From contig CP136061.1 of NCBI GenBank assembly GCA_032622095.1, positions 192,146,369 through 192,210,368 of the forward strand: DNA of 64,000 nt, in the 5' to 3' direction. The notes below the pieces were generated by a model. That model was given only the letters and a program-made list of their open reading frames with translations, was not told the DNA's origin and did no database searches. The position numbers and the translations under genes are program-made. The DNA comes from Siphonodentalium dalli. Lineage: Eukaryota > Mollusca > Scaphopoda > Gadilida > Siphonodentaliidae. Below, in pieces: positions 55,703 to 64,000 of this stretch (positions are counted from its first letter, which is position 1; each line of letters opens with the position of its first letter).

Positions 55703-57229
55703 ACAATATTTATCTTGACCTTGTAAGCATATATGCGAGGCTCTCGTCATGAAAGGTCTGAGAGTATATAGAGCCTGGATAATAGTATTTTGTGTATTTC
55801 TGATCTATTTCAATCACCAGGATGTGACCAAAATTGAGGAGTTACCATGTCTAATTAGATGCATGAAGATTTATATGAGTTGCTTTTATAGGACCCAAGA
55901 TACTCGCGGGGGATAAATGTGCAAAAAATATAAAAGCTGTAGGAACAACACCACTAAGAAGAACATGAAGAAATAGATAAACATTGTTCTTATGTTCATT
56001 ATTTATAGTTCTCCAATAACAAAATTTTTCATGTTGAAACTATTGTTATGTATTAGACCCCTGCGAATAGTGGGTTTTTCATCGAACCGAATTTTGATCC
56101 GAATAGCTCTAAAATTAGAAAATTAATCGAATAACAAATCGAATGTTTCATAATATTGCTCTCCGAAATGTTAAAATAAAGATATGTTTCCAGTTTTCGT
56201 CTGTCTGTCAGAATTTATCTATTAAATAAAACATGTTGTCATCTTTTTTTGTGAATGGTGGATGGACAATTAAAGATATCATTTCTTAAAAATATAACAA
56301 ACCATTAGGAAAATACACTTTTCGTGCACTGTAAATAAAAACTTCCGTTGTCATTAGTTAGTGGGGAATTCCACATCAATTTAAAATGCGGAATAAGGGA
56401 TGGACCATTTTAGAATTACGCTATCACGACTTTCTTGACTTAAAAAAGGAGGTTTGATTAAAGGGTTTAGCAGTTTTGTGACCAACATTACAACTGTCAC
56501 TGCAAGTCAAAACTGAGCAAACACAATCAAATAATGAAAAGATAATGCATCTGATAGCATGTATGCGCAGTCACGTCAAGTACCATTCAACAGAATTGTG
56601 AAGTAACTCCGTCGATCTCCAATTGAATGTCCACAGAATAAATAATAACTTAACTGTTATATTCGGGGTCGTGAAACAAGAGGGTTAGTATAGTTAAAGT
56701 TAACTTAAACGACAGATTGATAAGGTATACTTGTGGGTGTATCTACTTTTATACTTTGCAATAGTTTCGAATGTTCAAATATTACCGAATAAATGCATTA
56801 CGTTTGCGTTCACTGGTTAGGTGTATTCAAAATTACTATTGTTATTTTTCGAAGAATCAAATTCAAATCGAATACCGAGGTTGAATCGAATAACAAAACG
56901 AATATCGAATATTTGCAGGGGCATATTATGTATATATTTTTCAATGCTTTCTATTCGAATGTTTACAGTAAAGTTTTGACTAAACTTCGATATCTAATTG
57001 TAGTTTTATCAGTAATTCCACTGTAACAGTAATGATTACGTAACAATAGTTTCAATATACAAAAACTCATTATTGAAGAGATATTAATAATGAAAATAAG
57101 AACAAGTCAATCTATTTTTACATGTACTTCTTGATAATAGTTGTTTTTACAGACTTTTATAAAATTTATGTTATTTCACATGAACCCACTTCGAAGGCCT
57201 TGAGTTCCTATAAAATACTTACAACTACC
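55703..57229. other. Gene-free stretch
   Basis: AT-rich sequence. Around 56060-56140 and 56850-56920 there are facing TCGAATAACAAATCGAATGT / ATCGAATAACAAAACGAATA-type words, with CCCCTGCGAATA at 56058 facing TATTTGCAGGGG at 56909. This may be the pair of ends of an element of about 870 bp (56057-56922). No coding is supported. Confidence 0.45.
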
Positions 57230-57673
57230 AGCTTGCAAATAGTATGTCTGTCATTTGCAGAATGAGGCCCCCAGAGAGTGAATTTAGTGATGCTATCCTG
57301 CATGGCAGGCTATCATCACCAAATTCACCCTCTGGGAACCTCATTCTGCTTAGGCCTAAACTGCTATGAGAGATCTAGGATCAGCTTAAGTTCCCCAGTT
57401 GAAGTTGGTGATATGTTCACCCATTAGTCAACTCGATTATGCATTTTATCTTCTGCAAATTAGGGGATATAGAACCTTCCCAGAAGGGGAAAAAGCCACT
57501 AATTTTTTTTTAATTTGAGACAATAGATACTTCCCGCAAGATGAGGCCTAAGCAGAATGAGGTCCCCATATGGTGAATTTGGTGATGTTAGCCCACCATG
57601 CGGGATAGTGTCACTAAACTCACCCTCTGGGGACCTCATTCTGCAAATGACAGACACACTATTTGCAGGCTTG
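57230..57673. mobile_element. Nested-palindrome MITE, member 2
   Basis: Outer ends AGCTTGCAAATAGTATGTCT and, in complement, AAGCCTGCAAATAGTGTGTC are inverted. Each arm holds its own hairpin (AATTTAGTGATGCTATCCTG... and AATTTGGTGATGTTAGCCCA... with their AAATTCACCCTCTGG partners). The spacer is shared with member 1 (GTTGAAGTTGGTGAT, ATTTTATCTTCTGCAAATTA). CTTACAAC occurs a few bases outside both ends. Confidence 0.75.
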
Positions 57674-58805
57674 TCCACTTACAACCATCAGCACACTGTC
57701 AGCCTTCAAGTCATACTCATATATAATGTTTCTTATTTCTTAGGGAATAAGCACACTGGATTAGCAGAGAGAAGTCACTTCTTCCTGGCAAACATGAGGT
57801 AGAAGTGAGGTATTCCAGGAAGAAGAAATCTCTATATCTCCCTCTAGTATGGTTCCTGGACCAATTCAACCCTATTTATTTCCCTAATAATTTCTGGATT
57901 AACATAGGAGAATAGAAATCCTATAAATAACCCTTTTGGAAATAGGATGGTGCTAATTTTCTTTAAGGTCAACGGTTTTATTTTATACACCTTTATTTCA
58001 CTGTAGTATTTACTGAAGTTTTTTCACATATTTGAATTTTATTCTGGTATAAATCCACAGTAGTATAGTTTACAAATCCCTGTAAGCATTAAGATAGCCA
58101 TCTTGAATTCAAGTTTAGGTATGAGATAAACCTTTTTCAAATTTCTAGGACAAGGAGTAGAAATATTTTTTCCAAAATGTTACATGTAGCATATGAAATT
58201 ACGTTGTACTTGCAATAAAGGTTTCAATCAAGATTGCATCTCATCGCATAATATTTATAGGTACCTTTAACAGATAAACTTTTTTGACAAATCTAACTCT
58301 TTCTCATTTTCCAGCTCATCTCCGGAATAATTCATTGTGTCCAGGGAAATGACTAAATTTTCTTCTTGACGGTTATCAACATAGTTTCTCCAATATATCA
58401 CAAAGAATTGCTGTCAACGAGCACATCTCCTTCTCGCCGGGTTTAATCCAACAACAAAAATAGTTGACTATGTCGCTTCACATTCTGAATTCATCATCGA
58501 ATAAGCTTTGTTGTACATGTAGACTAGAGATTGAGAAATGGAAATATGTATATGGGATCACAGTGTAGTTAGATTTTAATTAGATTACTAAAAGACTTCT
58601 CACATGATTATGTCAACAGTAGAGTTCACAGAAATCTATTCTTTATTTTTACATCTGACCACAGAGTCGGGGATAGTATGGATTTTTTGATTTTATTTTT
58701 TACACTAACACAATTATATATAATACAAAAATGATGGACATGTAAACGAGACGTATTGTACAGAAGCAGCATGACCATCGTTGATCGTCTTCCTGCTACC
58801 CCTGG
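57674..58805. other. Gene-free stretch
   Basis: AT-rich with no credible coding frame, RNA gene or repeat. Confidence 0.5.
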
Positions 58806-59042
58806 CAAGCCTTGAAATAAGGTATCTGTCATTTGCAGAATGAGGTCCCCAGAGGGCTAGCATAGCGGGCTAGCATCACCAAATTCACCCCTCTGGGGAC
58901 CTCATTCTGCTTACACCTCAGCAGAATGAGGTTCCCAGAGGGTGAATTTGGTGATGCTAGCCCGCTATGCGGGATAGCATCACTAAATTCACCCTCTGGG
59001 GACCTCATTTTGCAAATGACAGACACCCTATTTCAAGGCTTG
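58806..59042. mobile_element. Nested-palindrome MITE, member 3, perfect 8-bp target duplication
   Basis: ACCCCTGG at 58798-58805 and 59043-59050 flanks CAAGCCTTGAAATAAGG and its inverted counterpart. Inside, two GCAGAATGAGG(T)(C/T)CCC AGAGGG hairpins stand back to back with almost no spacer, so the element is a palindrome built of two palindromes. The left hairpin is partly deleted. The perfect 8-bp duplication supports hAT-like transposition and recent activity. Confidence 0.82.
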
Positions 59043-59531
59043 ACCCCTGGCAAGATGATATAGAAACAAAGGATGGCAGTTGAAATTATAAAAGATGAAA
59101 TCATTGTTCGATACTTCAAGTAACAATAACAATATGTTGCATAAGTATTTTTGGTAATACTTATTTTTGTGATCTGTACCCATTACTAATCTAAATTTTG
59201 TTGGATGACTGCTTACATAGATTATTTTAATCTCTCCAGATTCTCAGTTGGAAGCAACTCTCAATCGGATGAGGTGAAAATTGAGAACAGTTTTTAAACG
59301 AGACACACCACAATCTAACTGTTAACGAGATAGACAACGTTTACATGTTTTTTGGATCGAGATAAGTATCTCACATATTCGGCTAAGCTGAGAAATTCAT
59401 GGCTCTCTGTTGCAAGACTGCTGCCCAGAAAATGATGCTTATTTTAACCACGACTTTGCTTAATTCCCATCTGCACAAGCTTCAAATGAGAAACACCATG
59501 TTCTTGCCACTCTGACCCTATTTACATGTTA
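59043..59531. other. Gene-free stretch
   Basis: Nothing recognisable beyond the target duplication at the left edge. Confidence 0.5.
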
Positions 59532-59965
59532 CAGTTGAAGATGGTCTATCTCCTCCCAGAAAGTTTTATAAAGATTCTGGAGTATAAATTTATAGATATG
59601 AATCGAGGGCACCTGTTCAGAAACGTTTATCAATTAATATAAATTTCATTTAGAATTTTTCACATTTAACATCAGCAGAACTGTTTTAGGGGCAATTTTT
59701 AGAACATGAAATCCACTGAAAACATTCAGAGCATACCAAAATTGTACCAAGAAGAATAACTCTATCTTGTTGGCAACCTAAATCACAGAAAATTGCATTT
59801 CAACAATAGCTTTCACCATGATCAAAATCAGCCACTTTATTATTTATATTATTTTTCAGTTTTATCTGCATTTTATAATCAAAATAGCTATCTGTAGTAA
59901 ATCAGGATTTATAAAAATAATTATGTTGTTGTAATTTTGAACTGGAAGAGATAGACCATCTTTAA
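59532..59965. mobile_element. 434-bp MITE with AAGATGGTCTATCTC ends
   Basis: GAAGATGGTCTATCTCCTCC at 59537 is matched in inverse by GGAAGAGATAGACCATCTTT ending near 59963. The interior is AT-rich and non-coding. Target duplication is not clear. Confidence 0.65.
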
Positions 59966-60262
59966 TTAATTTCCTTTTCTCAATCTCTAGTTACTAATAT
60001 TCAAAATATTATCTCTTAATTTTTTGCAGGACATGATGTTCATACTTCATGTTTGATAACACAGTTTTTTCACAATTTTCATGGATGTGTTATTTTTACT
60101 TGAGTGAAATCATTATGACTCATTATCTGCACAGGAAATACTGATCTAAGATGTTGTTACTTCAACTGGCCATCACAAAAATATATAAATGTAGATTTAT
60201 GTAAATCACAACTGTTATTTTCATATTTGTGCCTTGAATAATTTTGCGATGCTGATGAATAC

Positions 60263-60860
60263 CTGGGGAGGATTCCATTCACTACACTGGGCTACAATGA
60301 GTAATGAAATTTGAATGGTTAATGAATGGAATAATCTGGCGTAAATATGCCAGGCTGCGCTTGCTACACCTACGGCCGAGGTGGTGTAACTGCGTATTGT
60401 AATGTGACATAACTTTTCGCGCGAAGATCGGTTGTCAACTGAGAAAGAACATGGAAAATATTTATGTAATGGATTAAATGAATTTTATTTTTTATAATTT
60501 GTCATGATTATATAATATATAATTCTGAAATATAATATATAAATTATTAAATATAAAATATAATTCAGTTGGATGACAGTTAACATTATTTATCCAAAGT
60601 TTTAGATACTTAGTATCAAGGTTGTTCTAAAATTAGGTATATTTGCTTGTTCGATAACCATTGTGAATATCAGATATTTTTGCTCATTTACTTAAGTCTT
60701 CGTCTGTTCGACATACCCAATGTGAGTTTTATCAAATTTCCACAATAAAAAATTATGCTGTTTTTTAGATTACTCCGGTCACCAAAAATTATTCCATTAA
60801 CTTTTGCCCAGGGCAATTTACCCATCGTAGCCCAGCGTAATGAATGGAATCACCCCCTGG
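60263..60860. mobile_element. about 600-bp MITE with GATTCCATTCA ends
   Basis: CTGGGGAGGATTCCATTCAC...ACTGGGCTACAATGAGTAA on the left is inverse to ...TTACCCATCGTAGCCCAGCG...GAATGGAATCACCCCCTGG on the right, over about 40 bases. A second GAATGGAATAATCTGG / AATTATTCCATTAA pair lies further in. No coding. Confidence 0.72.
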
Positions 60861-61858
60861 TGATGGAGTATCTTTTATCAACTTTTTTTATTATTTTGGA
60901 TCTTACTTCATTGGCATTCTGGTCAGATTTATGACCATGTACTCTCTTAGTCTTGGTACTTCGCCTAAGATCATATGGAATGAATTGTTAAAAAAACCCA
61001 CCTTTCTGGCTAATTTAATACCGGTACTTAATTCTGTTAATTCTCAAATTGAGAAAATAACCTCTATAATTTGTAAACTCTGGGCAACACTGTTAGGTTT
61101 AAATTGTTTATTATAACTCAATTCAGAGAGGACAGTAAAAAATAATTTCAATTCAAGAAACTTACAAAATAGCATCCGTGTAAATGAGGGAGTAATCACA
61201 TTTCCAAGGTATTATTTCTCCCAGTGTTGCTGAATCATCTCCAAAGATTAAACTCATCTGATCAGAGGTGCACATGAAGCCATTGGTGCTAATCCTTGCT
61301 GCTATTTTGGTCTTTTTTAGCCCCACTTGAAGCTTATGACCATCTTTTGCTGAGAAAAAGAGTTTCGAGGAGTGGGTTTGATCATCGCCATAGTCACAGA
61401 GCTGGGGAACTGAATCTTACAATTTGAACCAACTGCCATCATGAGGGAAAGCAAGACAAAATTCAAGATTTCTTTTGAAGTGTATTAGAATACACATAAG
61501 TGAAAGGAATGCATGAATTCAAATCTCACACACCATGCTTCAGTACAGATGAATCAAATGCCAATCTTTTCATATAATTATAGTCTTAGATTATCGAGCA
61601 AAATTGAGTTTAGGTTGTCAAGCTGTTTTGTCATTTCATTATCATCTAAATGTTTCTTGCTCTGGAATGAGTTTGATTTCTCTCCAGGCTCAGATATTAC
61701 TAAATTTACCTTGAAATAGTTTACTTTTTTGATACCTCATGGTATTTGTAAGAATTTTATATATATGACTTTGGTACATATATATATCATCATTTTTCGC
61801 CTAATATAAGAAAATTGTAATAAAGTTTAAAGGCATGGTTGGCCTTCGCAGCGAGTAT
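60861..61858. other. Gene-free stretch
   Basis: Two short frames (60844-61116 and 61513-61719) have no family features. A TATATA-rich segment is at 61755-61790. Confidence 0.5.
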
Positions 61859-62000
61859 CATAAATATCGCATAAATAATATGTTATTGTCAAGCTCATAT
61901 GCTGTGTTATGTAAACAAAAGCCAGGTTCTGTAACATTTTGGACTTTTGTTTACATAACAAAGTGTACGAAATCGACAATAACATACTATTTACGCATTA
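61859..62000. repeat. Imperfect inverted repeat
   Basis: GCATAAATAATATGTTATTGTC and TGTTATGTAAACAAAAG on the left (trimmed: TATGTTATTGTC, TTATGTAAACAAAAG) face CTTTTGTTTACATAA and GACAATAACATA on the right. It may be a decayed foldback element. Confidence 0.65.
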
Positions 62001-64000
62001 TTAATGATTGGTATAAGAACAAGTTCTGTCTATATTTTAATATTCTTTCTGTTTATGGCGGTTTTAACAGATGTGACTATTTTAACAGCAATACCCATCA
62101 TGAAGGCCATCCATGCCTTTAAGCTATATGAGATATTTGATTCATCTAGACTGCCCCAGCCAGCTTGCACTTTATTTATTATGGGATGGTCATTCTCAGT
62201 CCTCTCTTTTTTTGTCCTGGTTTCAAGATGTTCACAAGTGTTAGTGGATTTACATCATTTTTCATCTGTAGGTGATTGCCATTGTGAGACTCATTTCAAT
62301 GTACAACATAAATTCATAGGTTTGCTGCCATTACCCAAACAAGCATCGAAAACTGCAACACAAATGATTATCTCAGCTTATATCTTCTGGATAAATGCTG
62401 TCTGTTTACAAAATGATTGTCAAATCATTCTGTATACCTTTTTATTCATATTGTTTTAAAGCAAAATACTGCTGAAATGTGTCGTGTACATGTATAATAA
62501 TCTAACTTATACTTGTACCACTAATTTTCCTTTCATTTTATATATTTGAGAGGTATTCTGTTCAGTACTTATATCATCATGGTCACAATTTTTTTTTTGA
62601 GCGCAGAATCCAGTTATTTCTGTATGCTGATGTGAAGATCGGTATTTTGAAGGTGCTATCATAATACATAGCACATTGAATCCTAGATTCTTTGATGCTG
62701 GACAAATTAGTTGACATTTCCTTCACTGAATATTTGCCCACTTTTTAAAAATTATACTATTTTCTAGAAAAAAAATACACTTTCCTTTCAGAAATCTATA
62801 AAACACTGACAATAACTGATGGTCAACCTGCGAAGTCAAAAAAAGAGAAGTTAAGTATGAAAATCTTATTCTACAATCTACAAATCTGAGGTAAATAGAA
62901 AGCTAATTCTGGTCATCACAAAATGGCCAAATTCTGGATTTCAACATACAAGCACACATTTTTTGAAAAAAATTACCATATATATTTTTAACGGCTGGAA
63001 GTGCCGGCCAGCTTGCATATCAATGTTATTATTTGGTTCTCTTTTGTACTTCATAAGCAGTTTTGCTAACAGTATATTGCCAGTTGAATGCCATCTCATT
63101 GTAATTTTCTGCAGGTTTTACTAACTATATCCCACTTAGAGCTCATCTCGACTAACATCACTGACTGCATGCTACCAGTAATACTGTTTTAAAATGTTGA
63201 TGTGTGTTACTAACTGATAGACAGGTTTCGCAAAATTACAATTAACTGTTAGAATCTAAATACTTTAATGACTAAACAGTTTTTTTTTACTACTACTTTA
63301 ATTTCAACCCTCATTTATGAGTAACTAGGCATGAAAAGCCCAAATTTGCTTATCAATTCATAAGGGCAGACTATGTCAAAATTGTCAGGAAATATCAGTG
63401 TTGTGTATTATGCAAAAAATCTCCACATATGTCATGAATATTCCCAGTAGAAGCAAATGTTTTATATGTAACAGCTGTCACAATAAGTTGGCTGAAATTA
63501 GAATATTTCTTAACCAGAGTGTATGGTTTTGGTAAATAAAATACTCTTGTTTCTATTTGTGTATGTTGGTGACCACTTTTTAAACCTCACTTTTAAAATC
63601 TCAAACTGCTCTTAGATCATATATAGAGGTGCTCATATATTTATTTTGCTGCTACACAGAACCTCTTCTCAAGATTTAACTTGCATCTCAATTCACATAA
63701 TTATAATCATTATCCCATTGCTACTTTCACCATACTACTTCCAATCCATATATTTTGCAGGTTGTCATTTATATAGAATTTGAATTAAACAGAAGACTCC
63801 AAGAATAGTATGAATATCTTGTATTCCTTGTTAGCTGATAACATTTGACATAGATTGTTTTTGTTTTATGAATTTAATCAAGTATTCCAAATAGTACTTA
63901 AATTGTAACCGTTTGCTCATATAGAATAGGGGTCTAAATTGATCTACATGCATGTATCATTTCCATGTCTATCATTCACCAACAGTGGAAATTTCAAATC
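62001..64000. other. Gene-free stretch to the window end
   Basis: A 151-codon hydrophobic frame at 62004-62459 has no recognisable domain and I do not call it. The rest is AT-rich without repeats or genes that I can support. Confidence 0.5.

Noticed and set aside
62004-62459. 151-codon hydrophobic frame
   Set aside because: No family motif, AT-rich composition and no splice or promoter context; likely chance.
63751-63780. TTTTGCAGGTTGTCAT, identical to the exon B acceptor and first codons
   Set aside because: The following sequence (TTATATAG) diverges at once and stops; coincidence or a tiny relic that cannot be supported.
1-64000. CRISPR arrays, bacterial operons, ribosomal or transfer RNA genes
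   Set aside because: None seen; spliced exons and repeat types indicate an animal genome, and no rRNA or tRNA sequence was recognised.

Overview
This is a eukaryotic (animal) window: AT-rich DNA, a gene split into short exons by kilobase introns, canonical GT/AG splice sites, and abundant short inverted-repeat transposons. The repeat types (C-rich-start elements carrying 130-170 bp internal tandem arrays and GTCC/GTCTGTCTG runs, tyrosine-recombinase elements, piggyBac-, Harbinger- and hAT-like MITEs) suggest a marine invertebrate, possibly a lophotrochozoan. The species cannot be fixed from the sequence alone.

The one recognisable host gene is on the + strand and encodes a CD164/endolyn-type sialomucin. 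It is seen as two Cys-rich exons (A, B), a 27-nt exon (C) and a terminal exon (D) with Ser/Thr mucin stalk, transmembrane segment and YHSL tail. The signal-peptide exon and any first mucin exon were not found and probably lie upstream of the window. Exons A-B-C occur twice (8768-8887, 21887-21955, 22945-22971 and 38554-38673, 47433-47501, 48491-48517); exon D occurs once (50826-51067). All visible exon joins are phase 1, so both A-B-C cassettes could be spliced in frame.

The doubling comes from a near-identical direct duplication. Copy 1 (1-23612, starting before the window) matches 29579-49157. The inferred junction is at 23612/23613, so copy 2 would be 23613-49157, about 25.5 kb. The copies differ by clean insertions: copy 1 alone has a 2150-bp TTAA-flanked insert (1358-3507) with half a THAP domain and an E-box cluster. 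Copy 2 alone has a 1598-bp Harbinger-like element (30362-31959) and a 770-bp element (32616-33385). At one place the copies carry unrelated DNA: copy 1 has 14022-20388 (MITEs, minisatellites, G tract) and copy 2 has 43793-45952 (a tyrosine-recombinase pseudogene). The pattern fits either a recent tandem duplication or two heterozygous haplotypes placed end to end by the assembler.

The introns are almost wholly repeat-derived: a 3.3-kb terminal-inverted-repeat element, piggyBac-like palindromic MITEs, a CCGCGG minisatellite and several perfect hairpins. The stretch 24.2-29.5 kb is a mosaic of palindromes and diverged inverted and direct copies of the 0-5 kb sequence. From 51.1 kb to the end I find no gene, only the probable 3' UTR of the CD164-like gene and then MITEs, notably three nested-palindrome elements with 8-bp target duplications. 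Coordinates of repeats were read by eye and may be off by a few bases.
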